A DNA stretch of 64,000 bases. Origin: DATKNA01 sp963786765 (GTDB lineage Bacteria; Actinomycetota; Actinomycetes; Actinomycetales; Kineosporiaceae). This document shows, one piece after another, positions 47,003 through 56,079 of this stretch. The notes under the pieces were generated by a model, which made no database searches, had not been told where the DNA came from, and worked only from the letters and a program-made list of their open reading frames with translations. Positions within the stretch are counted from its first letter, which is position 1. Every line of letters begins with the position of its first letter. A program made the position numbers and the translations under genes. The stretch is taken from positions 62,001 to 126,000 of the forward strand of contig CAWBAJ010000007.1 in NCBI GenBank assembly GCA_963786765.1, read 5' to 3'.

Positions 47003-47695
47003 GTGAGTGGTCGGGTGCTCGTCGTCGACGACGACGTGATGGTCGCGGAGGTCCTGCGCTCATACCTGACGCAGGCGGGATTCGACGTCGAGCAGGCAGC
47101 TGACGGGCCCACCGCCCTCGTGGTCGCCGCCCGCACCCGGCCCGACCTCGTCGTGCTCGATCTCATGCTCCCTGGGCTGTCCGGGCTGGAGGTCTGTCAG
47201 CGGCTGCGCTCGAGCCGGCCGGACGTGGCCGTGGTCATGCTGACGGCTCTGGGCGAGGAGATGGACCGCTTGATGGGGCTGGAGACCGGCGCGGACGACT
47301 ACATGGTCAAGCCGTTCAGCCCGCGAGAGCTCGTGCTGCGCGTACGGTCCGTCTTGCGCCGCAGCGGCGTCCTCCCCGTGGCCGACGGCCTGCCGCGACG
47401 TCTGGTCTCCGGGGACATCGAGGTCGACGTGCCCGGACGCTCGCTCGCCGTCCGCGCCGAGACCGTGCCCCTGACAGCGCGCGAGTTCGACCTCCTGGTT
47501 CACCTCATGTCCCACCCCGGCCGCGCCTTCACCCGCGATCAGCTCATGCGCGAGGTCTGGGGCTGGGAGTTCGGCGAGACGTCGACCGTGACCGTCCACG
47601 TCCGGCGGCTGCGGGAGAAGGTCGAGGCCGACCCTTCGCAGCCGCGGAGGCTGGTCACGGTGTGGGGCGTCGGGTACCGCTGGGAGGACGCGTGA
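47003..47695 (+). CDS. OmpR/PhoB-family response regulator
   Basis: Response regulator of 230 residues. The receiver has VLVVDDD, phospho-acceptor Asp53 in VVLDLMLPG and Lys103 in MVKPFSPREL. The winged-helix DNA-binding domain has LTAREFDLLVHLMSHPGRAFTRDQLM and ends VWGVGYRWED. GTG 47003 is chosen because the receiver starts at once, with no upstream ribosome-binding site. The next gene, its histidine kinase, overlaps by 4 bases. Confidence 0.92.
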   Translation: MSGRVLVVDDDVMVAEVLRSYLTQAGFDVEQAADGPTALVVAARTRPDLVVLDLMLPGLSGLEVCQRLRSSRPDVAVVMLTALGEEMDRLMGLETGADDYMVKPFSPRELVLRVRSVLRRSGVLPVADGLPRRLVSGDIEVDVPGRSLAVRAETVPLTAREFDLLVHLMSHPGRAFTRDQLMREVWGWEFGETSTVTVHVRRLREKVEADPSQPRRLVTVWGVGYRWEDA

Positions 47696-48849
47696 GCCGC
47701 GGCGAGCTGGAAGTCCTGGTCGTCGCCCTGGTCTGCGCGGGAACCGTGGCCGTCGTCGGCCTCGTCGGCGTCCGCCTGGTGGGACGTAGATCTGTGCGCG
47801 CGGCGCTGATCTCTGTCGCTCTCGTCAGCGTCCTGTCGGTCGTCACTGGCGTCGTCGGCACCGCGCGCGCGATGTTCATCTCCGCCCACGACCTCGGCGT
47901 CGTCCTCCCGGTCAGCGCCGTCGCCGGCGCGGTGGGTCTTCTGGCGGCACTCAGCCTCTCGGCGGCCGTGGTGAAGGACGTCGAACGCGTACGGGCCGCC
48001 GCCCGTGCTCTGGGCGAGGGCACGAACAGCACTCGCGACGTGGCCGGCATCGCAGAGCTCGCGGAGATCGATGGGGAGATCGTCGGCGCGGCCGAGCGGT
48101 TGGCGGCGGCGAGCCGACGCGAGCAGGCGCTCGAGTCCTCGCGGCGAGAGCTCGTGGCGTGGGTGAGCCACGACCTGCGAACGCCGCTTGCCGGGCTGCG
48201 GGCGATGGCCGAAGCCCTGGAGGACGGCGTCGCGGTGGACACCCAGCGCTACTGCAGCCAGATCCGCCGGGAGGTCGACCGCCTCGCGGGCATGGTCGAC
48301 GACCTCTTCGAGCTCTCCCGGATCCAGTCAGGCACGCTCGCGTTGACCATCGACACCGTCGACATCCGCGAGCTGATCGACGACGTGGTGGCAGGCTCGC
48401 GCCCGATGGCCGAGGCGGGCGGTGTGCACCTGGGCAGCCGCTTCTCGACGGACGCCACGAGCGCGTCGGCCCACGTGCAGGGCGACGGCCCCGAACTCGC
48501 CCGGGTCCTGGCCAACCTCGTCGTCAACGGGATACGGCACACCCCGTCGGACGGCGCGGTCGAGGTCAGCGGCCGTGCCGAGGGCGCTACGTGCGTGCTC
48601 GAGGTCTCCGACGCGTGCGGGGGCCTCGCGGATGACGCGCTCCCGCGGGTGTTCGACGCCGGCTGGCGTGGCACGGATGCGCGCACACCCGGCCCACATG
48701 GCGGCGCCGGTCTCGGGCTCGCCATCGCCCGCGGCATCGTCGCGGCGCACGCCGGCGTCATCGACGTCGTCAACACCGACGTCGGTTGCCGCTTCCGCGT
48801 CCGCCTGCCCCGAGCCGGCGCTGAGGCCCTCACCGACCCCGCGAACTGA
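47692..48849 (+). CDS. Sensor histidine kinase (HisKA, EnvZ-like)
   Basis: Membrane kinase of 385 residues. GTG 47692 overlaps the regulator TGA (GTGA). The N-terminal part has three to four helices with only short loops and no large extracellular sensor domain. A HAMP-like linker (VKDVERVRAAARAL) is followed by the HisKA motif VAWVSHDLRTPLAGL with His160 and an ATPase domain (NLVVNGIRHTP, GGAGLGLAIARGI). It partners the OmpR-type regulator. Confidence 0.9.
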   Translation: MSRGELEVLVVALVCAGTVAVVGLVGVRLVGRRSVRAALISVALVSVLSVVTGVVGTARAMFISAHDLGVVLPVSAVAGAVGLLAALSLSAAVVKDVERVRAAARALGEGTNSTRDVAGIAELAEIDGEIVGAAERLAAASRREQALESSRRELVAWVSHDLRTPLAGLRAMAEALEDGVAVDTQRYCSQIRREVDRLAGMVDDLFELSRIQSGTLALTIDTVDIRELIDDVVAGSRPMAEAGGVHLGSRFSTDATSASAHVQGDGPELARVLANLVVNGIRHTPSDGAVEVSGRAEGATCVLEVSDACGGLADDALPRVFDAGWRGTDARTPGPHGGAGLGLAIARGIVAAHAGVIDVVNTDVGCRFRVRLPRAGAEALTDPAN

Positions 48850-48873
48850 TCGCCACACGATGCAAGGCAGGGG

Positions 48874-49785
48874 TCAGGAGCTCTTGCCCGTCGGGCTTGC
48901 AGCAAGGCCTGGGGCGACGCGGGCGAGCAGGGCGAGGCCGATGGACGCTCGGCGGACGCGCTCGGCGGACAGGGCGAGGACGACCGGCTCGAGATGGGCT
49001 CCGCTCGGGTAGGTGTTCGGCGCGTTCCGCACGGTGAACTTCACGTGGACGGGCGCGGCCAGCCGGACGATCTCCGGAAGATCGTGGTAGCGCACCGGCC
49101 CGCCGAAGTCGTCCGCTCCCTCGATGTAGACGTCCAGGGGCAGTGAGACCGCGGCACGGATGGCCGCGATGTCCGCGACCGCGAGGTCGACCGGCAGATT
49201 GAGCGTCGTCGCCCCCAGATCCTCCAGCACGCGTGCGGTGGCGGGGTTGGCGATCGGGAAGCTGATCGAGACCTTCAGCACGAAGTCCGCCGGCAGGTCA
49301 CCGGCGGCGCGCATGCGTCCGAGGACCGCGAGCTGTCCCAGGTCGCTGACCAGGACCGAGCGGACGCCGAGGTCGGCGGCGTGGACGACGTCGAGCAGGC
49401 CGGCTCGCAGTTCGTCGAGCCCACGCAGACTGCCGGCGAGAACGCGACCCGACGGGGCGGTCGACTGCACTCCGGTCCCCCAGGCGGCCCGGGGCCCGGT
49501 GAAGAGGCAGACCTCGACGCCGGCGTCCCGGCCCTGCTGCACCATGTCGGCGATCTCGTCGTCCGTCAGCAGGGTGATCCCGCTGCCCTGGCTGACCCGG
49601 TGCACGGGCACACCCCGCTGCGCAGCGGCTGCGAGGACCGTTCGCATAGCCTCCGGCCCCTCGACGCTGGGGATCTCGACCCGGTAGTGCCCCCCGTCGG
49701 GGAAGCGAGCGGGCGAGTCCGGCAGAGGTCCCGGCCGCGGGTCGCGCAGCCCGAAGGCGTCGAGGGTTCGGTCCGGGAGCGTCAT
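48874..49785 (-). CDS. U32-peptidase-like TIM-barrel protein
   Basis: Protein of 303 residues with a beta/alpha-barrel pattern: YRVEIPSVEGPEAMRTVLAA, VPVHRVSQGSGITLLTDDEI, VEVCLFTGPRAAWGTG, SVLVSDLGQLAVL, then PLDVYIEGADDFGG. These resemble the actinobacterial U32-peptidase-like family. The classic U32 metal/cysteine signature is not obvious, so a protease role is unproven. GGAGGA precedes ATG 49785. It is convergent with the kinase gene and divergent from the Bcr/CflA exporter. Confidence 0.65.
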   Translation of the reverse strand: MTLPDRTLDAFGLRDPRPGPLPDSPARFPDGGHYRVEIPSVEGPEAMRTVLAAAAQRGVPVHRVSQGSGITLLTDDEIADMVQQGRDAGVEVCLFTGPRAAWGTGVQSTAPSGRVLAGSLRGLDELRAGLLDVVHAADLGVRSVLVSDLGQLAVLGRMRAAGDLPADFVLKVSISFPIANPATARVLEDLGATTLNLPVDLAVADIAAIRAAVSLPLDVYIEGADDFGGPVRYHDLPEIVRLAAPVHVKFTVRNAPNTYPSGAHLEPVVLALSAERVRRASIGLALLARVAPGLAASPTGKSS

Positions 49786-50005
49786 CCAGTCCTCCTGCGG
49801 CGTCGGTGCAGCTCGCGCGTTCGTGGTTCCTCAGCCTCTGCCCCGCCGGGTGCCCTCCGCCACACGCGAGGGCCAGAAAGGCCGGGAAGCATCCCGCATG
49901 ATCTGGGCCCAGGTGGTGAAGGGTGTCACCGGCCCGCTGGCCCCGACCGCGTCTCCGCGCGTCGGCACTCCCGCAGATCACCGCGACCTAAGGACGCCTG
50001 TCTCC

Positions 50006-51400
50006 ATGTCTGTTTCCGGTGCGTGCGCGCCCGGTGTGAGCAACACCACCACCCTTCGACACTCCCCCTTGTCCTCTCCCGACGTCGCTCCTGCTGTCAC
50101 GCCTGCTGTCACCCCTGCTCCCAGCGAGGGCAGCGTCCGTCGCGTGCTCCTGCTCGGCGTTCTCGTCGCACTGGGGCCGTTCACCATCGACATGTACCTG
50201 CCGGCTCTGCCCGTCATCGCTCCCGATCTAGGGACGACGCCGGCGGCCGTCCAGCTCACGTTGACCGGCACGCTCGCGGGCGTCGCCGCCGGTCAGCTCG
50301 TGATCGGGCCGCTGTCCGACGCCCTCGGCCGCCGCCGGCCACTGATCGCAGGCATCGCCGTCCACGTGATCGCATCCCTGCTCTGCGTCCTCGCACCGAA
50401 CGTTGCCGTGCTGGGCGTCCTGCGCGGCTTCCAGGGCTTCGGGGCGGCGGCAGCGTCGGTGGTCGCCATGGCCGTCGTCCGGGACCTCTTCTCGGGAAGG
50501 GCGGCCGCAGCCCTGTTCTCCCGGCTCATGCTCGTGATCGGGGCCTCGCCGGTGCTCGCCCCCACAGTGGGCGGTGAGGTCCTGCGGTGGAGCACCTGGC
50601 GGGGCGTCTTCGCCGTGCTCGCGATGCTGGGGGTGGCCGTTCTGGCGGCCGCTGCGCGGTTCCTGCCCGAGACCCTGCCGGAGCACCGTCGCCGGGAGAG
50701 CGGCGTGACCCGCTCGATGCGGACGTACGGCGCCCTGCTCACGGACCGCGCCTTCGCCGGCCTCGCGCTGGTCGGAGGGCTGGTGATGGCGGCCCTCTTC
50801 GGGTACGTCTCCGGGTCGACGTTCGTCCTGCAAGGCCAGTACGGGCTGAGCCAGCAGGAGTTCGCGCTCGTGTTCGGGTCCGGCGCCGTCGCCCTGATCG
50901 GGGCCACCCAGCTCACCGGCCGTCTGCTGCGCCGCTGGGCTCCCCGTCAGATCCTCATGGCCGGGCTGACCCTCGGCATCGTCGCCGGCGCGGCGCTGGT
51001 CGCCGTCACCGCCCTCGGCCCTGATTCGGCACCGAGCCTGGGCGGCCTGCCGGCGCTGCTGGTGCTGCTCTGGGTGGTACTGGCCGGCCAGGGCCTCACC
51101 TTTCCGGCGGTCCCGGCGCTGGCCATGGCCCGGTACGGGACGACGGCCGGCAGCGCGGCCGCCCTGCTGGGTGCGGCGCAGTGCGGGGTCGCCGCGCTCG
51201 CCGCACCCGTCGTCGGGCTCCTCGGCACCGACGCGCTCGCGATGGCGCTGACCATGGCCGGCGGCATGCTGGCGGCCGGCTGCGTCCTCGCCCTGGCCGT
51301 CGGCCCTCGGCGGCTCGCCGCGTCCGACGAAGCCGCCGAGTCGGCCGAGTCGGCCCAAGCCGCCGAAGCGGCCACGGAAGCGGCCTTCCCGCAGCGATAG
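50006..51400 (+). CDS. Bcr/CflA-family MFS multidrug exporter
   Basis: Transporter of 464 residues from ATG 50006 with 12 membrane helices. LGPFTIDMYLPALPVIAPDL in helix 1 is the Bcr/CflA signature. GQLVIGPLSDALGRRRPLI is the MFS loop-2/3 motif and RGFQGFGAAAASVVAMAVVRDLF follows. The first 45 residues are Thr/Pro/Ala-rich and cytoplasmic. The C-terminus is Ala/Glu/Ser-rich. The frame is open upstream to 49823, but nothing there resembles the family. Confidence 0.88.
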   Translation: MSVSGACAPGVSNTTTLRHSPLSSPDVAPAVTPAVTPAPSEGSVRRVLLLGVLVALGPFTIDMYLPALPVIAPDLGTTPAAVQLTLTGTLAGVAAGQLVIGPLSDALGRRRPLIAGIAVHVIASLLCVLAPNVAVLGVLRGFQGFGAAAASVVAMAVVRDLFSGRAAAALFSRLMLVIGASPVLAPTVGGEVLRWSTWRGVFAVLAMLGVAVLAAAARFLPETLPEHRRRESGVTRSMRTYGALLTDRAFAGLALVGGLVMAALFGYVSGSTFVLQGQYGLSQQEFALVFGSGAVALIGATQLTGRLLRRWAPRQILMAGLTLGIVAGAALVAVTALGPDSAPSLGGLPALLVLLWVVLAGQGLTFPAVPALAMARYGTTAGSAAALLGAAQCGVAALAAPVVGLLGTDALAMALTMAGGMLAAGCVLALAVGPRRLAASDEAAESAESAQAAEAATEAAFPQR

Positions 51401-51425
51401 GTGAAGCGCCGGCAGCTGGCTGCGG

Positions 51426-52025
51426 CTACGTCGCGGGCCGGTAGCGCACGTGGGTGGCGTACGGCGAGCTGTAGACCTTGACCACCTCCAGGTTCATGTC
51501 GCGGTCGAACCCGTCGAACAGCCGCTTGCCCGCGCCGAGGATCACTGGAGCGGTCGAGATGACCAGCTCGTCCACTTTCCCCGCCGCCAACGCCTGCCGG
51601 ATCACGTCGGCGCCGCCACCGACGCCGACGTCGCCGTCCCCGGCCGCCTCGGCCGCCTGCGCGAGAGCCGTGTCGAGGTCGGCGACGAACCGGAAGCCGG
51701 CCTCCGCCGGTGGCTGGTCCGCGACGCGATGGGTGAGCACGAACAGGGGGCCGGGGAACGGGTTGGTCCCGCCCCACGCGCCCGCGGCGTCGTACATGCC
51801 GCGGCCGACGATCCCGGACGCCATCGTCGAGACGAGCCCGTCGTAGAACTCCTTGTCGGCGCCGTGCATCGCGAAATCGTGGTCACCCTCGTACGTCCAC
51901 GGGCCGCCCATCACCCAGTAGTGCAGGCGCTCGCCGCCCCGGCCCAGGCCGTACTGCGGCCCGTCGTCCGGACCGGTGATGTAGCCGTCGACCGACGTGG
52001 TGATGGATGCGATGACCTTGCTCAT
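51426..52025 (-). CDS. Dihydrofolate-reductase-fold (RibD C-terminal-like) reductase
   Basis: Protein of 199 residues in the DHFR/RibD_C superfamily. The start MSKVIASITTSVDGYITGPD is the NADPH-binding strand-loop of the family. GIVGRGMYDAAGAWGG and the late GAGKRLFDGF follow. Such small actinobacterial proteins are usually NADPH-dependent reductases of unknown substrate rather than true folate enzymes. GAGGAG precedes ATG 52025. It is a single gene, convergent with the exporter. Confidence 0.85.
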   Translation of the reverse strand: MSKVIASITTSVDGYITGPDDGPQYGLGRGGERLHYWVMGGPWTYEGDHDFAMHGADKEFYDGLVSTMASGIVGRGMYDAAGAWGGTNPFPGPLFVLTHRVADQPPAEAGFRFVADLDTALAQAAEAAGDGDVGVGGGADVIRQALAAGKVDELVISTAPVILGAGKRLFDGFDRDMNLEVVKVYSSPYATHVRYRPAT

Positions 52026-52085
52026 GGGTGCTCCTCCGTCCGGGGTCGCCAGGACAGACCCGCCCGGAGCGCCGGATTCATCGCA

Positions 52086-53402
52086 TCAGCCGGGTGAGCG
52101 TTGAGCGGACGCCGAGCCCGACCCCTTCAACGCCTGCCGGAGCGCCTCGTCCGCCGCAAGGACGCTGCCGAGGTCCTCCGGCTCGTCCACGTGATGCTCC
52201 GCCGCCCGCAGGAGCAGGTCGGCCTGGTGCTCCACGGCGCGCGCCACGTCCGGGGCGTCCGGTGCCGCCAGAAGAACGGCGGGCAACGCGCTGAGCAGGG
52301 CGTGGACGACCGTCGGCTCCCCCGACCCGTACCGGCGGATCAGACCCATCCCCACCTCGAGATGCTCGGCGATCGAGCGCGCGGGGATGACCAGCGCCGC
52401 GTGCGTCGCCGCGTCGTGGACGACGATCGTCCCGACACGTCGCCGGGCCAGTTCCGTGTACAACGCTGAGAGGTGGTGCACCGCCTGGATCGCGGTGTAG
52501 GGGTCGTTGACCGCCGGGGACAGCGCCTTGCACGCGGCGTCGACCAGTTGTCGCATGCCCAGGCTCGGATCCTGTTCGAGGGTGCGCTCGAAGCCGATCC
52601 GGACGTGCGCGTGCACCTGATGGCTGACGACGTCCAGAGCGGGCGGGGAGGAGGTGGGCGACACCGGCCAGATCCAGGCGAGCGGGGTTCCCGCGGCGAC
52701 GTGCTCACCGACCCGCGGCCGCAGGTGCACGTTGAGGCCGCTGCGCCCGGCGAAGGCCAGTAGGTGCGAAACGGCGACGTACTGGACGTATCCGGAGGTG
52801 TGCGCCGGGACCGGGGTGGCGTCGCCCGGCACGGCAGGGGGGCTCCCGGCCGGGGGAAGCGTACGGATCACGGCGAGCGTGGTCCTCTCGACGGTGCGCA
52901 TGATGTGGTCGACCTGCAGGGAGTGCGCCAGGTGGTCGGCGAAGAAGACCAGCAGGGCAAGGCTGATGAACATCAGGACCAGGGCGACCGTGACGGCGAG
53001 CCGCGGGAACTGGTCGATCCGCTGCCCGCCGGCGACGCCGACGTCGAACAGGCCGGCCGCGCTGTACACGAACGTCCCCACGAAGACGCTGAGCACGACC
53101 TGGTTCGGCCGGTCACGCAGGAAGTTCCGCAGCAAGCGGGGCGAGAACTGCGTCGAGGCCAGCTGCAGGGCCACGACGGCCAGGCCGAGCAGCAGAGCGA
53201 TGACTGTCACCATGGTGGCGGCGATCGTGATGAGCAGGGACCGAGCGTCGTCCGCTGTGCCCTGGAACGCCACCAGGGAGGTGACCCCCACGGGAACCCG
53301 GGACAGGACGAGCCCGAGGGCAAGAGCTGCTACTGCCGCGATCGACGGCAGGAACCACAACGATCCGCGGCTGTACTCACGTAGCGCGTCCCGACGGAGC
53401 AC
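52086..53402 (-). CDS. DUF2254-family membrane protein
   Basis: Protein of 438 residues from GTG 53402 with GAGGAGG upstream. Four hydrophobic helices lie in the first 190 residues, with QLASTQFSPRLLRNFLRDRPNQVVLSVFVGTFVY, the DUF2254 signature, starting near residue 80. The rest is a soluble domain (SPAVNDPYTAIQAVHHLSALY). The family function is unknown. It is found in many soil actinobacteria. Confidence 0.87.
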   Translation of the reverse strand: MLRRDALREYSRGSLWFLPSIAAVAALALGLVLSRVPVGVTSLVAFQGTADDARSLLITIAATMVTVIALLLGLAVVALQLASTQFSPRLLRNFLRDRPNQVVLSVFVGTFVYSAAGLFDVGVAGGQRIDQFPRLAVTVALVLMFISLALLVFFADHLAHSLQVDHIMRTVERTTLAVIRTLPPAGSPPAVPGDATPVPAHTSGYVQYVAVSHLLAFAGRSGLNVHLRPRVGEHVAAGTPLAWIWPVSPTSSPPALDVVSHQVHAHVRIGFERTLEQDPSLGMRQLVDAACKALSPAVNDPYTAIQAVHHLSALYTELARRRVGTIVVHDAATHAALVIPARSIAEHLEVGMGLIRRYGSGEPTVVHALLSALPAVLLAAPDAPDVARAVEHQADLLLRAAEHHVDEPEDLGSVLAADEALRQALKGSGSASAQRSPG

Positions 53403-53476
53403 GGCGCCTCCTCGCGGGTTCCTGCCAGGATGACACGACTACCATCCCGCCGGTCCGCCGTGCTGCCGTCTGTGGA

Positions 53477-54127
53477 TCACACCGGCTCGGGCTGGGCTTT
53501 CGCTGCCGCCCGTCCGGTGCCGATCGCGCACGACAGGAAGCAGGCCGCCCCGGCAGACGTGGTGAGGTTCGCGACCGCCTGGTCGACCTCGGACGTGCTC
53601 GCGAGAACGTACCCGCCGAGCGCCGCGACGGCGAAGAAGACGCAGCCGAGCAGGTTGACCGCGGGTTGCCACCACCCGGTCCCAGTCCGTAGAGGTCGCC
53701 ACCCGCGGCGGGCCGACGACCGGTAGGCGATCAGGCCCGAGACCAAGAAGCAGATCGATCCGAAGGCGTCCGGCCTCCAGACGAGCTTGTCATAGGCAGG
53801 GTTCTCGAGCGTGACCTGCAGGCCCCGAAAGGTCGTGACGTTGAAGAACAGGGTGCCGGCCGACTGGACGGCGGCGGCCCAGAACGCAGCCCGCCCCGCA
53901 TCGCTATGGCGGCGATCACCTCGGGACTGTGCCGCGACCCACGTCTGTACCGCTCCCCCCACCGTGAAGAGGATCGAACCGACGAAGAACGTGAGGGCGT
54001 CCAGGCGCGCCCCCACGAGGGCGGCGAACCACGGCAGAGGCCCGACGAGGAAGCATGCCGACCCGAGCCCGAAAGCCCACGCCATCCAGAGGTCCGCAGC
54101 CGCGCCCTCAGGCTCGCGCTCAGCCAT
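53477..54127 (-). CDS. Predicted six-helix membrane protein (YrhK-like organisation)
   Basis: Protein of 216 residues from ATG 54127. Six hydrophobic helices occur in repeated pairs with F-G-S-x-C-F-L-x-x-G patterns (FGLGSACFLVGPLPWF, then FGSICFLVSGLIAYRS), indicating an internal duplication as seen in YrhK-domain proteins. No catalytic motif is seen. A 74-bp gap separates it from the DUF2254 gene on the same strand. Confidence 0.65.
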   Translation of the reverse strand: MAEREPEGAAADLWMAWAFGLGSACFLVGPLPWFAALVGARLDALTFFVGSILFTVGGAVQTWVAAQSRGDRRHSDAGRAAFWAAAVQSAGTLFFNVTTFRGLQVTLENPAYDKLVWRPDAFGSICFLVSGLIAYRSSARRGWRPLRTGTGWWQPAVNLLGCVFFAVAALGGYVLASTSEVDQAVANLTTSAGAACFLSCAIGTGRAAAKAQPEPV

Positions 54128-54259
54128 CACGGGTGAGCCTCCTCGTCCGGCGTGGGGCCCTCCGGCCTCCGGCGTCCCCGCGCGAGCAGTCGTCGATCGT
54201 CATGCTGGGGCCAGGATCACCTCCCGGCCTCATCCCGGCAGGATGGCGGAAGCCGCGAC

Positions 54260-54775
54260 TCAGCAGTCGAACACGAACCAGCAGAGGCGGTTCCGCATCC
54301 GCTGGTCGTCGAGCACGAGCTCGCGGATCGCCTCCGGGAGCTGGTCGCGCTGCCACCGGCACTCGAGCTGACCCGCGCTGTGGTCCTCACCCACCGGCGC
54401 AGCAGCACGCGCGGCCTTGATCGCATAGGCGGCCGCGCCGAGCTCGTGCGCGGCGACGTGTGCGACCACTGCCGCCTGGCCCGCAGCGTAGGCCGCATGG
54501 CGCGCCGCCCCTCCCAGGTCCCTGGCTGCAGCCATGGCATGGCCACCCGCCGCGCGGGCCTGTGACATCGGGATCTCGCCGCCGGCCCAGGCGCGGGCGT
54601 GCCCGATGGCCTGACGCGGTCGCACGTCCTCGGGCCGAGCCGACTCGAACAGGTCAAGGACATGCTCCGCACACGAGGCGGCCCACAGGGCGAGGAGCTG
54701 GTGATCCGGATCGGTGAGCGTCCCGCCGCGGCGGATGGTCACGAAGCGAGGGTCGCGGTCCTTCGGGAGGATCAC
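54260..54775 (-). CDS. Imm5-like putative immunity protein
   Basis: All-helical protein of 171 residues. LLALWAASCAEHVLDLFE, RPRQAIGHARAWAGGEIPM, an Ala/His-rich core (AHVAAHELGAAAYAIKAA) and the ending ECRWQRDQLPEAIRELVL match the Imm5-like putative-immunity family, whose members neutralise toxins in some polymorphic systems. GTG 54775 is preferred over GTG 54784, since GAGGGG then sits 8 bases away. It follows the acetyltransferase gene after 12 bp. No toxin gene adjoins it, so its partner, if any, is elsewhere. Confidence 0.75.
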   Translation of the reverse strand: MILPKDRDPRFVTIRRGGTLTDPDHQLLALWAASCAEHVLDLFESARPEDVRPRQAIGHARAWAGGEIPMSQARAAGGHAMAAARDLGGAARHAAYAAGQAAVVAHVAAHELGAAAYAIKAARAAAPVGEDHSAGQLECRWQRDQLPEAIRELVLDDQRMRNRLCWFVFDC

Positions 54776-54787
54776 AGCCGGCACCCC

Positions 54788-55300
54788 TCAGGCCGTTCCG
54801 GGCGCGCCATCGCCGAGGGAGTCAGGTCGGGCCACCCGGGACGCGTACGCGACCGCTGCGAACGGCCACTCCGAGGTCAGCCACCCGGATACCGCTTCGT
54901 GCAGGACCGGGTCAAGGTCCGCTCTGTCCGCCGTCACCCAGGACCGGACGTCGGTCACACGAGGGTCGTCCCGAGAGGGGTAGATGTACACGCAGCCGAT
55001 GACACGGTCGCTGCCGGCTTCGAGAACCGTGTAGGTGAAGCCTGAGCGCCGTCCGAAGTCCTGGGCGTGCCGCCGCAGGTCGGCAAGGTTCTCCTCTGGC
55101 GTCATGCCAGGGACCGGCCACCCTCCGATCGGGAAGCCCGGGGTGGCCCTGATGTGCTCGATGCTGGAGGTCCACGCCTCGTAGTCATCCGCGTTGTGCT
55201 CGGGCCCGAGGGGTTCCAGGCGGAACCGGGGAGTGATCAGCTCGCTCGGGACGTCGAACTCGTCCGGCACGAACGCTTTCGCCTGCTCGCCGGCGGCCAT
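54788..55300 (-). CDS. GNAT-like N-acetyltransferase-fold protein
   Basis: Protein of 170 residues from ATG 55300 with GGGAGG upstream. ITPRFRLEPLGPEHNADDYEAW, then FTYTVLEAGSDRVIGCVYIYP and PVLHEAVSGWL, follow the GNAT fold order. The usual Q/RxxGxG/A acetyl-CoA loop is not clear, so catalytic activity is uncertain. It is translated just ahead of the immunity-like gene, probably as one operon. Confidence 0.65.
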   Translation of the reverse strand: MAAGEQAKAFVPDEFDVPSELITPRFRLEPLGPEHNADDYEAWTSSIEHIRATPGFPIGGWPVPGMTPEENLADLRRHAQDFGRRSGFTYTVLEAGSDRVIGCVYIYPSRDDPRVTDVRSWVTADRADLDPVLHEAVSGWLTSEWPFAAVAYASRVARPDSLGDGAPGTA

Positions 55301-55511
55301 CCCGCCTCCCTTCTGACGCCCTCTCGGGCAGTCAACCAGCCGGTCAAGGCCGTCGCCATCGCCTCGCGGTACGACAGATCGTCTGGCGCGGATGAGGCGG
55401 TGCTGCGTGGCGCTCGGCAGGCTCGTCGTCGGCCGCGTCAACGCTCACGGTGGGTGGCCGGCGATGCTGGCCGCCGGATCGATCCGTGAGATCCCCGAGG
55501 AGGACGAAGGA

Positions 55512-56051
55512 ATGGCAGTCGACACCTTCATGGTCTACGCCGGCGTGTACCCCGATGTCGCCGCAGCGGAGGCGGACTACTACCTGGTGAAGGACCTGCA
55601 CACGAAGGCGGGTCTGATCGATGCCTACGACGCCGCCGTGGTGGAGCGGCGGGCCGACGGCAAGACGAAGATCGTCAAGAAGCACGAGACGCCCACTCGC
55701 GTGGGTGGGGTGCTCGGCGGCGGACTCGGGCTCGCCACCGGCGTGGTCGTCGCACTGTTCCCGTTCGCCGCGATCGGTGGCGGTCTGCTCGCGACGAGCG
55801 CCGCGGGCGGAGCGGCGCTCGGCGCGCTGGCCGGTCACGCGGTGGCGGGGATGAGCCGCAACGACCTGAAGGAGCTGGGCGAATCCCTCGACGCCGGTGA
55901 GGCGGGGCTCGTGGTCGTCGCCGTCGCCCACATCGGGCCCGAGATCGAGAAGGCCATGAGCCGCGCGGAGACGATCGAGACGAAGCGTCTCGAGGCCGAT
56001 CCCAGCGCGATCGAGCAGGATGTCAGGACTGCTGGAGTTGCCACGGCGTGA
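55512..56051 (+). CDS. DUF1269-family protein
   Basis: Protein of 179 residues from ATG 55512 (GAGGAGGACGAAGGA upstream). An N-terminal alpha/beta domain (VYAGVYPDVAAAEADYYLVKDL) is followed by a Gly/Ala-rich hydrophobic hairpin (GGGLGLATGVVVALFPFAAI) and a C-terminal segment with LKELGESLDAGEAGLVVVAV. This is the DUF1269 layout, often stress-linked and membrane-associated. The function is unknown. It is divergent from the acetyltransferase operon and convergent with the LLM-hemerythrin gene. Confidence 0.8.
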   Translation: MAVDTFMVYAGVYPDVAAAEADYYLVKDLHTKAGLIDAYDAAVVERRADGKTKIVKKHETPTRVGGVLGGGLGLATGVVVALFPFAAIGGGLLATSAAGGAALGALAGHAVAGMSRNDLKELGESLDAGEAGLVVVAVAHIGPEIEKAMSRAETIETKRLEADPSAIEQDVRTAGVATA

Positions 56052-56079
56052 GCCCGAGGACGGCGGGGTGCGCGGGGGG

